A DNA stretch of 64,000 nucleotides from an uncultured Mucispirillum sp. (GCA_944324495.1 CALUWN010000009.1:25662-89661); one strand, 5' to 3'. Shown: positions 8,956 through 18,352, counted from the stretch's first letter. The notes: a model not told the origin generated them from the sequence alone. Translations and numbers: made by a program.

Positions 8956-9729
8956 ATGATTAATACAATATTAGTTTTAGGAACTATGGGGCTTGTTGCA
9001 GGTATTGCTCTTGCTTTTGCTTCAAAATATTTTCATGTGGAAAAAGATGAAAAAATTGAAGCAGTAAAAGAACTTTTACCCGGTGCTAACTGTGGAGCAT
9101 GTGGGTATGCAGGCTGTGCTGCTCTTGCTAAAGCAGTTTGCAGTGGCGAAGTGCAGGTTAGTATGTGTGCCGCTTTAAAAGAAGATGAAATACGTAATAT
9201 TTCAAGCCTTTTAGGGCAGACAGTAACTGAAAGTGCACGTAAAAAAGCGTATATGAAATGTGTTGGTGGCACAAACTGCCAAAACAGATATGAATATTTT
9301 GGACCAGAAGACTGTATATGTATGAGCCAGTATGACGGCGGTGTTAAAAGCTGCTCTTATGGCTGTGTTGGTGGTGGCAGCTGTTTAAGAGCCTGCCCAT
9401 TTGATGCTATTATTATTAACGAACAAAAAATAGCAGAGATTGTGTATGATAAATGTACAGGTTGTGGTGTATGTGTCAGCGAGTGCCCAAAAAACCTTAT
9501 CTTTTTAAGTGGTGAAAAAGATGTATATGTGGCGTGTAATTCTTTAGAAAAGGGCGGAGTGCAAAAACAGTTTTGCAATACTGGCTGTATAGGGTGTAAA
9601 AAATGCGAAAAAGCCTGTGAATATGGAGCAATACAAGTAAATAATTTTCTTGCATATATAGATTATAATAAATGCGTTAAATGCCTGAAGTGTATAGAAG
9701 TTTGCCCTTGTGATGTTATTAAGTTTTAA
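8956..9729 (+). CDS. rnfB: Rnf complex subunit RnfB, multi-cluster form
   Basis: Electron-entry subunit that accepts electrons from ferredoxin. An N-terminal membrane helix is followed by the 4Fe-4S domain LPGANCGACGYAGC and then a series of ferredoxin-like CxxCxxCxxxC(P) motifs (GGSCLRACPF, KCTGCGVCVSECP, GCIGCKKCEKACEYG, KCVKCLKCIEVCPC). At 257 aa it is longer than the E. coli protein and resembles the clostridial RnfB with extra clusters. It is the last rnf gene; a short AT-rich gap follows. Confidence 0.95.
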   Translation: MINTILVLGTMGLVAGIALAFASKYFHVEKDEKIEAVKELLPGANCGACGYAGCAALAKAVCSGEVQVSMCAALKEDEIRNISSLLGQTVTESARKKAYMKCVGGTNCQNRYEYFGPEDCICMSQYDGGVKSCSYGCVGGGSCLRACPFDAIIINEQKIAEIVYDKCTGCGVCVSECPKNLIFLSGEKDVYVACNSLEKGGVQKQFCNTGCIGCKKCEKACEYGAIQVNNFLAYIDYNKCVKCLKCIEVCPCDVIKF

Positions 9730-9813
9730 CGTTTTTAAAAAATAATATTTCGTAAGTAAAATATAATTGAAGTTTTTTTATAATTATGATAAAACAAAAG
9801 TAATGATTATATT

Positions 9814-10530
9814 ATGGGAAGCAATATGGAAGTAATTACAGCGTTGGATTTTGATAGTATTGATAAAGCGAAGGCAACTGTAAAAAGTATAGGCAGTCAT
9901 ATAAACTATTATAAAGTAGGGTTAGAGCTTTTCGTATCTTCTGGTCCTGCTATTATAGACTGGCTAAAGTCAGAAAATAAAAAAGTATTTTTAGATTTAA
10001 AATTTCATGACATACCAAATACAGCATCCCGTGCAGTTTCAGCTGCTGCTAATTACGGTGCGGATATTATAAATATCCATACTCAAGGTGGTGTGGATAT
10101 GATGAAGATGTGTGTTAGCGAGCTTAATAATGAGTGTAGTAAAAAAGGTCTAAATCGTCCCTTATTAATAGGTGTTACACTGCTTACAAGTTTAGATGAT
10201 GCACATTTAAGGGAATATGATATTAATGATTATTCTTCAGCAGGCTATGTTTTAAAACTTGCCACTTTAGCAAAAGAGTGCGGGCTTGATGGTATAGTTT
10301 CTAGTGCTAAAGAAACTAAAGTTATAAAAGATAACCTTGGGAAAGATTTTATTACAGTTACACCGGGTATTAGACCATTAGTTGATGATGTTACAGACCA
10401 AAAAAGAGTTGTTACTCCAAAAGATGCACTTCTTTTAGGTTCTGATTATATAGTAGTAGGCAGGCCTATTACAAAAGCAGCAGACCCAGCAAAAGCAGCT
10501 GCAAGTATTATTAAGGAGATAAACGGTTAA
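9814..10530 (+). CDS. pyrF: Orotidine 5'-phosphate decarboxylase
   Basis: Decarboxylates OMP to UMP, the last step of pyrimidine synthesis. It shows VITALDFDS, the catalytic FLDLKFHDIPNTA (Lys/Asp/Lys array), GVTLLTS, TPGIRP and the phosphate-binding IVVGRPIT. An ATG at 9826 (MEVITALDF) is an equally plausible start, since GGGAAG lies just upstream; the longer form adds four residues. pyrE follows two bases after the stop. Confidence 0.95.
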   Translation: MGSNMEVITALDFDSIDKAKATVKSIGSHINYYKVGLELFVSSGPAIIDWLKSENKKVFLDLKFHDIPNTASRAVSAAANYGADIINIHTQGGVDMMKMCVSELNNECSKKGLNRPLLIGVTLLTSLDDAHLREYDINDYSSAGYVLKLATLAKECGLDGIVSSAKETKVIKDNLGKDFITVTPGIRPLVDDVTDQKRVVTPKDALLLGSDYIVVGRPITKAADPAKAAASIIKEING

Positions 10531-10532
10531 TT

Positions 10533-11111
10533 ATGAATAGTGATGAAGTTATAAAAAATTATGAAGCCCACGGTGCATTATTAAGGGGGCATTTTCTACT
10601 TTCTTCAGGGCTTCACTCAGATGCGTATTTACAGTCTGAACTTATAATGCAGAACCCTGCTAATGCAAAAAAAGTTATCAGTGGTTTAAAAGAAGTTTTA
10701 AAAGATGTAGAGTTTGATACTATTGTAAGCCCTGCTATTGGCGGTATACGTTTTGGTTATGAACTTGCTTCTCAGCTTAATAAAAGAAGCCTTTTTACTG
10801 AAAGGGTTGACGGTGTAATGACTTTTCGCCGTGGTTTTACTTTACAAAAAGGCGAAAGAGTTTTAGTTGCTGAAGATGTAGTTACAACTGGGAAATCTAC
10901 AAAGGAATGTATGAAGGCTATTGAAGATGCTGGAGGGGTTGTAATTGGTGTTGCATCTATTATTGATAGAAGCTCTGGAACAGCAGGATTTAGTGTGCCT
11001 TTTTACCCACTGGCAGCAGTTGAAGTAAAAAGCTATACAGCAGAAGAATGTCCAATGTGTAAAGAAGGAACACCATGTGTTAAGCCCGGGAGCCGTGTTT
11101 TTACAAAATAA
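10533..11111 (+). CDS. pyrE: Orotate phosphoribosyltransferase
   Basis: Makes OMP from orotate and PRPP and so feeds the preceding pyrF product. The PRPP-binding motif VLVAEDVVTTGKSTKE is intact, along with SPAIGGIRFGYELA and TFRRGFTLQKGERV. The C-terminal cysteine-containing tail EECPMCKEGTPCVKPGSR is typical of the subgroup found in many non-enteric bacteria. 192 aa. Confidence 0.95.
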   Translation: MNSDEVIKNYEAHGALLRGHFLLSSGLHSDAYLQSELIMQNPANAKKVISGLKEVLKDVEFDTIVSPAIGGIRFGYELASQLNKRSLFTERVDGVMTFRRGFTLQKGERVLVAEDVVTTGKSTKECMKAIEDAGGVVIGVASIIDRSSGTAGFSVPFYPLAAVEVKSYTAEECPMCKEGTPCVKPGSRVFTK

Positions 11112-11120
11112 AGGTGAATA

Positions 11121-11792
11121 ATGGAAGCCATATCCAATATAAAAAAATATATTACACCAGATATGAAAATGTGGGTAAATATCAAAGGTACATCTCGTTT
11201 GTTTTTAACGAAAGTGTATGATGTGTATGCAGAATCATTTACCATATACCCACCCACAGATAACGGGGAAAAACTTATTGTTACAAAGAAAACAAATCTG
11301 GAATTTATGTTTATGATGGATAGTGGCAAGTACTACTTTACTACTAATGCAATAGGTATAGTAAAAGATAAAGTGACGCTTTTAGCTATCAACTTACCTA
11401 AAGAGATAGTTAGAAATGAAATGCGTGCTTTTTATAGAGTTGATATATTACACCATTTACCTGTTTTTGTTAGGCAGGATATTGATGATAAGCCAAACGA
11501 TAGGTATATTAAAAAAGGCGAAATGGTTACAATGGTTTGTACCGATATTTCTGGCGGCGGTATGAAACTTTTAAGCCCAGTACTTTTACATGTTGATGAT
11601 AAGCTTGATATAGATTTAAGTGGCTTTATTGACGGTATAGGAAAAGTAGAGGGAACTATAGTTAGGCAGATAGATTCAGAAGATGGATATTATGCTTATG
11701 GCATAATGTTTACATCTTTATCAGAGTCAGATAGAGATAAAATAGTGAAACGAGTTTTTATGCGTCAATCAGAGCAGAGAAAACTTAAATGA
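11121..11792 (+). CDS. PilZ-domain c-di-GMP receptor, YcgR-like
   Basis: An N-terminal beta-barrel-like YcgR-type domain (residues 1-95) is followed by a PilZ domain. The two c-di-GMP-binding elements are present: RAFYR (RxxxR, about residue 105) and DISGGGMKL (D/NxSxxG, about residue 145). Family members adjust flagellar motility or secretion in response to c-di-GMP; the target here is unknown. The STAS protein gene follows 15 bases later, suggesting a signalling pair. Confidence 0.85.
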   Translation: MEAISNIKKYITPDMKMWVNIKGTSRLFLTKVYDVYAESFTIYPPTDNGEKLIVTKKTNLEFMFMMDSGKYYFTTNAIGIVKDKVTLLAINLPKEIVRNEMRAFYRVDILHHLPVFVRQDIDDKPNDRYIKKGEMVTMVCTDISGGGMKLLSPVLLHVDDKLDIDLSGFIDGIGKVEGTIVRQIDSEDGYYAYGIMFTSLSESDRDKIVKRVFMRQSEQRKLK

Positions 11793-11807
11793 TAATTAGG
11801 AGGAACA

Positions 11808-12158
11808 ATGTCTTTTAACAGCCATCGTGAAACAATAGGTGAAAATATTAATGTAGAGTTTATTTTCCCTATTCATGAGATTGATTCTTTTAATGGAGAA
11901 GAACTCAAAGTTTTTGTTGAAGGTATTATTGGAGATGTAAACAGTGTAGTTATTAATTTTTCTGATATCACTTATTTAAACTCAAGTGGTTTAAGAGAGT
12001 TAATACAGCTTTTTAAAGTGTTGAAAGAGAAAGATAAATCACTTATTTTTTCAAATGTAAGTGATGATATTTATAAAATATTTGTACATACTAACTTAAA
12101 TAGGCTTTTTACTATTGTTAGTGATGATGATGAGGCACGCACAAAGCTAATGAAATAA
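11808..12158 (+). CDS. STAS-domain anti-sigma factor antagonist
   Basis: Single STAS domain of 116 aa with the SpoIIAA-like phosphorylation motif ITYLNSSGLRELI, where one of the two serines would be the regulatory phosphosite, and a C-terminal NLNRLFTIV. Such proteins bind a HPK-type anti-sigma factor or act as stress-response switches. No partner kinase or sigma factor gene is in the window. AGGAGG precedes the ATG. Confidence 0.87.
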   Translation: MSFNSHRETIGENINVEFIFPIHEIDSFNGEELKVFVEGIIGDVNSVVINFSDITYLNSSGLRELIQLFKVLKEKDKSLIFSNVSDDIYKIFVHTNLNRLFTIVSDDDEARTKLMK

Positions 12159-12179
12159 TCATTTTTAGGTAATGGTTTT

Positions 12180-13232
12180 ATGAAAAAAATTGATTGTTTA
12201 TCTGCTATAGAGTTAGATGAGGTGGTTAAGTCATTTAACGAACAGTCTTTTCGCAGTAAGCAGATATATAACTGGCTTTACCATAATAATGTGTCTTCTT
12301 TTGATATGATGACGAATATTCCTTCTTCTCTACGTGAGAATTTAATGAAGGAGTATGAATTTACTTATTTTGAAGAAGTTAAAAGGCTTACTTCAAGCGA
12401 TGGTTCTATTAAGTTTTTATTTAAGTTGGAAGACGGCGAAAATATAGAATCAGTACTTCTGCGTGACGGAAACAGGATTTCAGGCTGTATATCCACTCAA
12501 GTAGGGTGTAAAATGGGCTGTAAATTCTGTGCTACAGCTGCTGCTGTTGGGTTTAAAAGAAATTTAACCGTTGGTGAAATATTAAACCAAGTGGCAGTTT
12601 TAAGAAAAAGTGCTGAAGAGCTTTTTGATGAAAAGCTTTTAAACCTTGTATTTATGGGTATGGGTGAGCCCCTTGATAATGTTTATAATCTTAAAAAAGC
12701 ATTAACTATCCTTTTAGATGATAATGCTTTTGGGTTTTCTCATAGAAAAATAACAGTTTCCACATCAGGCTTGATTGATGGTATTAATGAATTTTTCAAA
12801 ATGGATACTCCTGTTAATCTTGCAGTATCAATTAATGCAGCTAATCAGGCTTTAAGGCAGGAAATTATGCCTATATCTAATAAATATCCACTAAAAGATT
12901 TAATAAATACATTAAAAAATGTAGATATAGATAAACGAAAACGCATTACATTAGAGTATGTTTTATTAGGTGGAATAAATGATTCTTTAAGCCATGCAAA
13001 AGAATTTTGCCAGCTTATAAAAGGTGTTAAAGCTAAAGTAAACCTTATATCATTTAATGGTTCGCCTTTTTCTTCTTTTAAAACACCTGCAGAACAAAAT
13101 GTATTGCAATTTCAAGAATATTTAATTAATAATAATGTTACTTCTTTTATTAGAAAAAAATTAGGGCAGGATATATCTGGTGCCTGTGGGCAGCTTGCTG
13201 CAGAATATAAAGGGGCAGGCAAGATAATGTAA
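12180..13232 (+). CDS. rlmN: 23S rRNA/tRNA adenine-C2 methyltransferase RlmN
   Basis: Radical-SAM enzyme that methylates A2503 of 23S rRNA and A37 of some tRNAs. The cluster motif CKMGCKFC (CxxxCxxC) lies near residue 115, preceded by SGCISTQVG and followed by VFMGMGEPLDN. The catalytic C-terminal cysteine is in the GQDISGACGQLA segment. 350 aa is typical. No frame disruption. Confidence 0.96.
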   Translation: MKKIDCLSAIELDEVVKSFNEQSFRSKQIYNWLYHNNVSSFDMMTNIPSSLRENLMKEYEFTYFEEVKRLTSSDGSIKFLFKLEDGENIESVLLRDGNRISGCISTQVGCKMGCKFCATAAAVGFKRNLTVGEILNQVAVLRKSAEELFDEKLLNLVFMGMGEPLDNVYNLKKALTILLDDNAFGFSHRKITVSTSGLIDGINEFFKMDTPVNLAVSINAANQALRQEIMPISNKYPLKDLINTLKNVDIDKRKRITLEYVLLGGINDSLSHAKEFCQLIKGVKAKVNLISFNGSPFSSFKTPAEQNVLQFQEYLINNNVTSFIRKKLGQDISGACGQLAAEYKGAGKIM

Positions 13233-13242
13233 GGAGCTATGT

Positions 13243-13698
13243 ATGTTACAAGTTGGTGATAATGCACCTTTTTTTGAATTAGAATCCACAGACGGTGGTA
13301 AAATTTCCAGTAATGATTTAAAAGGGGTAAAATATGTACTTTATTTCTACCCAAAAGATAATACATCAGGCTGTACTAAAGAAGCCATAGAATTTACTGA
13401 ATTAATTGATGAATTTGGCAAAAAGTCAGTAAAAGTGTTTGGTGTTAGCCCTGATAGTATTGAAAAACACCATAAATTCATAGAAAAACATAATTTAAAA
13501 GTTACTTTACTTTCTGACCCTGAAAATAAAGTAAGCTCAGCTTATTTTGCTTATGGTGATAAAACTATGTATGGCAAAGTATATAAAGGCATTATACGTT
13601 CTACATTTATTATTAATGAAGATGGTGTTATAGAAGCAGCATACTATAAAGTTAAAGCAGCAGGTCATGCTAAAAAAGTATTGGATTGTGTGTTATAA
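13243..13698 (+). CDS. bcp: Peroxiredoxin, BCP/PrxQ family
   Basis: Thiol peroxidase with the peroxidatic cysteine C44 in YPKDNTSGCTKEA. The usual resolving cysteine five residues later is replaced (CTKEAI), and the only other cysteine is C149 at the extreme C-terminus, so resolution may use an external thiol or that tail residue (inference). 151 aa, AAGGAG upstream. The stop overlaps xseB by one base. Confidence 0.92.
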   Translation: MLQVGDNAPFFELESTDGGKISSNDLKGVKYVLYFYPKDNTSGCTKEAIEFTELIDEFGKKSVKVFGVSPDSIEKHHKFIEKHNLKVTLLSDPENKVSSAYFAYGDKTMYGKVYKGIIRSTFIINEDGVIEAAYYKVKAAGHAKKVLDCVL

Positions 13699-13931
13699 TG
13701 AGTGCTACAAAAGATTTTGAAAATAACTTAAAACGTTTAGAAGCTATCGTTTCCGCTTTAGAAAAGGAAGAGCAGTCTTTAGAAGATACTGTAAAATTAT
13801 TTCAAGAGGGTGTAAACCTTTCTAAAGAGTGCAGAAAAGCATTACAGGAAGTGGAAAAATCTGTTAAACAGGTAATGGATGAAGACGGCAGCTCTAATGT
13901 TGTTACAAGTGATTTAAAAACCGATGAATAA
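13698..13931 (+). CDS. xseB: Exodeoxyribonuclease VII small subunit
   Basis: Small helical subunit of exonuclease VII, 77 aa. It shows the family pattern FENNLKRLEAIVSALEKEEQSLEDTVKLFQEG and CRKALQEVEKSV. The ATG at 13698 inside the preceding stop (TAATG) is the family-consistent start. The large subunit xseA is not in this window, which departs from the common xseA-xseB order. Overlaps ispA by eight bases. Confidence 0.92.
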   Translation: MSATKDFENNLKRLEAIVSALEKEEQSLEDTVKLFQEGVNLSKECRKALQEVEKSVKQVMDEDGSSNVVTSDLKTDE

Positions 13932-14817
13932 CATAAAAGAATTCTTTAAAACAAGTTCTGAAAGAGTGGAAACTTTCTTAGAAAGTTATATAACAAACTC
14001 ATCACTTTTTACTTCAGGTTTAAATGAAGGTATGCGTTACAGCCTTTTTGCAGGTGGTAAAAGGCTTCGTCCTGCTTTAGTTTATGCAAGTTATAGTTTA
14101 TTTAAAGATGACTATGATTATGTAACACCTTTTGCAGCAGCTATTGAAGTAATACATACTTATTCTTTAATACATGATGATTTACCAGCTATGGATAATG
14201 ATGATATGCGTAGAGGTAAACCCTCTAACCATAAAGCATTTGGCGAAGCTGAAGCCATATTAGCAGGTGATGCTCTTTTAACAAAAGCATTTGAAATAAT
14301 GTCTGATACAAGCTACAGCCCCCAGATGCCAGTAGATATAAGATTAAAAGCCATATATAAGCTTGCTAGAGCAGCAGGTGATAAAGGAATGGTTGGTGGT
14401 CAGTTTGCAGATATTACTTCAGAAGGTAGAAAACCTACAATAGAGCTTGTAGATTATATTCATAAAAATAAAACTTCTGCTTTAATTGAATGTGCCATAT
14501 ACTTAGGTGCTGTGGCAGCAGAAGCTAAAGAAAATGAAATAGATAATTTAATTGCTTTTGGTAAATATACTGGGCTTGCTTTTCAAGTGGTAGATGATAT
14601 TTTAGATATAACATCCACATCTGAAGTTTTAGGTAAAAATGTGCAAAAAGATATAGAAAGTAATAAAGCAACTTATCCTGCTGTTTATTCCTTAGAAGGT
14701 GCAAAACAAAAGGCAGATGAATATATTAATAAAGCACTTTATCATCTAGATATCTTTGGAGAACGGGCAGATATTTTAAGGGATATTGCTAGCTTTATTA
14801 CGGAGCGTAACTCATAG
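13924..14817 (+). CDS. ispA: Farnesyl/geranyl diphosphate synthase
   Basis: Short-chain trans-prenyltransferase condensing IPP with DMAPP/GPP. The first aspartate-rich motif DDLPAMDNDD and the second DDILD are intact, as are GGKRLRPAL and GGQFADI. 297 aa is normal. Overlaps xseB. Its stop TAG is embedded in the ATAG where dxs seems to start, and its last codons contain the GGAG that would serve as the dxs ribosome-binding site. Confidence 0.95.
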   Translation: MNNIKEFFKTSSERVETFLESYITNSSLFTSGLNEGMRYSLFAGGKRLRPALVYASYSLFKDDYDYVTPFAAAIEVIHTYSLIHDDLPAMDNDDMRRGKPSNHKAFGEAEAILAGDALLTKAFEIMSDTSYSPQMPVDIRLKAIYKLARAAGDKGMVGGQFADITSEGRKPTIELVDYIHKNKTSALIECAIYLGAVAAEAKENEIDNLIAFGKYTGLAFQVVDDILDITSTSEVLGKNVQKDIESNKATYPAVYSLEGAKQKADEYINKALYHLDIFGERADILRDIASFITERNS

Positions 14818-16703
14818 ATAATATAGAAAATTCTTCTTTACTAAATACACTTGATTTACCTAATGGTATAAAAGATTTATCATATAGTGATTTAGAAAGA
14901 ATAGCAAATGAAATTAGAGAATTAATCATAGATGTAACATCTAAAAATGGTGGTCATATTGCACCAAGCCTTGGTGTTGTGGAGCTTACTCTTGCACTTT
15001 TAAAAGTTTTTGATTTGCCTAAGGATAAAATCATATGGGATGTTAGTCATCAAGCATATGCTTATAAAATTTTAACTGGCAGGTTAAAAGATTTTCACAC
15101 CCTTCGTCAGTATGGTGGCATCAGTGGTTTTTCACGACCTGAGGAAAGCATATATGATACTACAATTGCAGGCCATGCAAGCACATCTATTTCTTCTGCC
15201 ATTGGTATTACTTTAGCTAATGATATTTTAGGAAATGAGGGCAAAGCTGTAGCAGTTATTGGCGATGGGGCTTTAACTGGCGGTGTTGCGCTCGAAGCAT
15301 TAAATAATATTGGTGCTTTTAAGAAAAATATTATTATTGTTTTAAATGATAATGAAATGTCTATCAGCCAAAATGTAGGTGGGTTTTCAGCTTATCTTTC
15401 AAAATCATTAACTGGTGCTGTTGCTACAAAAATGCGTTATGACTTCAAACAGGCAGCAGGGGATGCACCTTTTGGAAGTACAGTATTAAAAATTGCCAAA
15501 AAAATGGAAAAAATAATGATTTCTGCTGTATCTCCCGGCTCATTTTTTGAAAATCTAGGTATAAGATATATTGGTCCAATAGACGGGCATAATATAAAAG
15601 AAGTGGCAACTGCACTTACTAATGCAAAACTTCAAAAACGTCCAGTATTAGTACATATTGCCACAAAAAAAGGCAAGGGTTATGCCCATGCTGAAAATAA
15701 GCCAGATATTTTTCATGGCGTATCATCATTTAATAAGGAAACAGGTGCTGCTCTTGGCAAAAGTACAAGCCTTTCATGGACAAATGTTTTTGGTAATAAA
15801 TTATGCTGCATGGCAGAAAAACATAAAAATGTTGCAGCCATAACAGCTGCTATGAAAGACGGCACAGGTTTAACAGAATTTGCTTCTAAATATAGTGATA
15901 GATTTTTTGATGTGGGTATAGCTGAACAGTATGCTTTAGCTTTTGCTTCTGGTTTAGCTGTTGCTGGTATGAAACCATACTGTGCCATTTATTCTACATT
16001 TTTACAGCGTGCTTACGACCAGATAATACATGATATTGCTATTGCAGGGCTTCCTGTTACAATATGTGTGGATAGAGGCGGTTTTGTTGGTGCTGATGGC
16101 TCTACTCACCATGGTATATATGATATTGCATATTTATTAGCTGTACCAAACCTTACAATTATGCTTCCAAAAGATAAATATGAGCTTGAAGCCATGCTGG
16201 AATTAAGTTATGAGCTGAATTGCCCTGTAGCCATTCGTTATGCAAGGGGCAATGTGTATGATAATAAAAACTTACCACAAAATAAACTAGAGCTTGGTAA
16301 AGTGGAAGTTATAGATAACTCATCAGATATTGTTATTATTTCTATTGGGCATATTTTTGAAGAAGTATATAGGGCATATAATAAATTGAAAGAAGAAAAT
16401 CAAAATGTATCACTTATTAATTTAAGGTTTGCAAAACCAATTGACAGCGATTATCTATGCAGCTTATTAAAAGATAAAAAAATGGTGATAACTGTTGAAG
16501 AGGGTGCATTACTTGGTGGTGCTGGGCAGATGATAACAGCATTAGTGAATAATAATGAGCTTGATATTCCTTGCAGAAATATAGCTGTAGAAGATAAATT
16601 TTATGAACATGGCAGTGTTGCAGAACTTCGCCATGATGCTGGTATTGATGCTCTTTCTATTTATGAAAAAATAAAATCTTATATGCTTAAGGCAAAAAAA
16701 TAG
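14814..16703 (+). CDS. dxs: 1-Deoxy-D-xylulose-5-phosphate synthase with apparent ATA start
   Basis: TPP enzyme at the head of the MEP isoprenoid pathway, feeding ispA. Motifs include GGHIAPSLGVVELTLAL, VWDVSHQAYAYKILTGR (as IWDVSHQ), the TPP motif GDGALTGGVALEALNN and DRGGFVGADGSTHHG. The open frame reaches back through a full DXS N-terminus (LDLPNGIKDLSYSDLERIA) to an in-frame TAA at 14808, but contains no ATG, GTG or TTG before the GTG at 14979, which would cut off about 55 conserved residues. The ATA at 14814, eight bases after GGAG (14802-14805), gives a normal 629 aa. A base error at this site is the main alternative. Confidence 0.9.
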   Translation: MDNIENSSLLNTLDLPNGIKDLSYSDLERIANEIRELIIDVTSKNGGHIAPSLGVVELTLALLKVFDLPKDKIIWDVSHQAYAYKILTGRLKDFHTLRQYGGISGFSRPEESIYDTTIAGHASTSISSAIGITLANDILGNEGKAVAVIGDGALTGGVALEALNNIGAFKKNIIIVLNDNEMSISQNVGGFSAYLSKSLTGAVATKMRYDFKQAAGDAPFGSTVLKIAKKMEKIMISAVSPGSFFENLGIRYIGPIDGHNIKEVATALTNAKLQKRPVLVHIATKKGKGYAHAENKPDIFHGVSSFNKETGAALGKSTSLSWTNVFGNKLCCMAEKHKNVAAITAAMKDGTGLTEFASKYSDRFFDVGIAEQYALAFASGLAVAGMKPYCAIYSTFLQRAYDQIIHDIAIAGLPVTICVDRGGFVGADGSTHHGIYDIAYLLAVPNLTIMLPKDKYELEAMLELSYELNCPVAIRYARGNVYDNKNLPQNKLELGKVEVIDNSSDIVIISIGHIFEEVYRAYNKLKEENQNVSLINLRFAKPIDSDYLCSLLKDKKMVITVEEGALLGGAGQMITALVNNNELDIPCRNIAVEDKFYEHGSVAELRHDAGIDALSIYEKIKSYMLKAKK

Positions 16704-16710
16704 TAAAATT

Positions 16711-17517
16711 ATGAAAAAAAAGCGTATGGATGTAATGCTTTTTGAAAAAGGTTTAGTAAAAAGCATTGATGAAGCAAGGCGTGTGATTATGGCAGGGCTT
16801 GCAATAGCTGATGATAAAAGGATAGATAAGGCAGGGGATAAGGTGCCTTGTGATGCTCATATTAGGTTAAAAGAACGCCTGCCATATGTAAGCCGTGGTG
16901 GTTTAAAATTAAAATATGCTATAGATTATTTTCAGCTTAATCTAAAAGATGCTTTAGTTTTAGATATTGGCTCATCAACAGGTGGCTTTACTGATGTATG
17001 TTTGCAGAAAGGGGCATATGAAGTGGTGGCAGTTGATTCTGGTACTGCACAGCTTCATAATAAACTGCTTACTGATAATAGAGTAAAATCTTTTGAGAAT
17101 TCTAATTTTAAAACTTTTTCTTTTGAAAATATAAATTCATACTGTGACTTTATTGTAACAGATGTTTCTTTTATTTCCCTTTGTGCTATTATACCAAATG
17201 CTGTAAATTTTTGTAAGGAAGGTACAATATTTGTACCATTGATTAAACCTCAGTTTGAAGCAGCAAAACATGAGGTGGATGAAGGCGGTATAGTACATAA
17301 TAAGGATGTGCATATAAAAGTAATAAAAAAGGTTATTGATTTTGCTCTTGATTATGGGTTTACTATTCAAGGAATAACTACTTCACCTATAAAAGGGGCA
17401 AAAGGAAATATTGAATATTTATGTTATTTTGTGTATAAAGGTATAAAAAGCATAGATAATATAGAAAATCTAATAGAAAAGGTAGTTTATAACAGTGAAA
17501 GCAGCGTTAATAGTTAA
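16711..17517 (+). CDS. tlyA: TlyA-family rRNA 2'-O-methyltransferase
   Basis: An N-terminal S4 RNA-binding domain (RMDVMLFEKGLVKSIDEARR) is joined to a SAM-dependent methyltransferase with VLDIGSSTGGFTDVCLQ and SRGGLKLKYA. TlyA proteins methylate 16S and 23S rRNA ribose and are often misannotated as hemolysins. 268 aa is typical. Position between dxs and recN matches the cluster seen in Firmicutes. Overlaps nadK by 23 bases. Confidence 0.92.
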   Translation: MKKKRMDVMLFEKGLVKSIDEARRVIMAGLAIADDKRIDKAGDKVPCDAHIRLKERLPYVSRGGLKLKYAIDYFQLNLKDALVLDIGSSTGGFTDVCLQKGAYEVVAVDSGTAQLHNKLLTDNRVKSFENSNFKTFSFENINSYCDFIVTDVSFISLCAIIPNAVNFCKEGTIFVPLIKPQFEAAKHEVDEGGIVHNKDVHIKVIKKVIDFALDYGFTIQGITTSPIKGAKGNIEYLCYFVYKGIKSIDNIENLIEKVVYNSESSVNS

Positions 17518-18352
17518 ACCAAAAGGTGAAGTAAAACAGCAGGTAGAATATGCTATATCTATACTGCAGAAGTATAAGATAATACCATTACTGGAAAATG
17601 AAACAGTGGAACGTCTTATTTTAGATATGCCAAGCTATACAATTATGGAAATGCGTAATATGGCAGATATTGTTGTTGTATTAGGTGGGGATGGTACATT
17701 ATTATATGCTTCACGTATTTTTAGATTTTTAAAAGTGCCTGTTTTAGGGTTTAATCTTGGCAGGCTTGGTTTTATTATGGAACACCATATGGAAGATTTT
17801 GAAAAAGTAATGAAATCTTACATTGAAAATAAATTTCTTATTAAAAGAAGAATGAAACTTTCTGGCGAGATAATTTGTGGTGGCGAAAAAATATATGAAG
17901 AAGATGCATTAAATGAGATAGTTATAAATAAGGGTGCACCCTCTCGTATGATTGAGCTTTCTATTTATATTGATGATAATTTTGTTACAAGGTATCGTTC
18001 TGACGGTGCGATAATATCAAGCCCAACTGGCTCAACAGGTTATACAATTTCAGCAGGTGGACCTATTGTGCACCCTGATTTAGATAATATTATATTATCA
18101 CCAATATGCCCACATTCATTAAATATACGCCCAATAGTGCTTCCCAAAACAAGCAAGGTGGAAATAAAAGTGGAAACATCTAATGTGGAATGTTATGCTA
18201 CATTTGACGGGCAGATAGTTCGTCCATTTAACAGCGAAAATATTCTGCGAGTTACAAAATCCAGTGGAGATTTAAATTTAGTTGTATCACCAAATAGAAA
18301 TTACTATAGTATTTTAAGAGATAAATTAGGCTGGGGAGGTATGCCGTGCTAA
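17495..18352 (+). CDS. nadK: NAD kinase
   Basis: Phosphorylates NAD to NADP. Motifs are VVLGGDGTLLYASR (GGDG), FNLGRLGFI, NEIVINKGAPSRMIEL and the glycine-rich TGSTGYTISAGGPIVHP. GTG start at 17495 within the end of tlyA; the Shine-Dalgarno is weak, so coupling to tlyA translation is likely. It occupies the place that argR takes between tlyA and recN in Bacillus. Overlaps recN by seven bases. Confidence 0.95.
   Translation: MKAALIVKPKGEVKQQVEYAISILQKYKIIPLLENETVERLILDMPSYTIMEMRNMADIVVVLGGDGTLLYASRIFRFLKVPVLGFNLGRLGFIMEHHMEDFEKVMKSYIENKFLIKRRMKLSGEIICGGEKIYEEDALNEIVINKGAPSRMIELSIYIDDNFVTRYRSDGAIISSPTGSTGYTISAGGPIVHPDLDNIILSPICPHSLNIRPIVLPKTSKVEIKVETSNVECYATFDGQIVRPFNSENILRVTKSSGDLNLVVSPNRNYYSILRDKLGWGGMPC

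Noticed and set aside
14979..16703. dxs starting at GTG 14979
   Set aside because: It would remove about 55 residues, including the conserved GGHIAPSLG segment that is clearly encoded upstream in the same frame.
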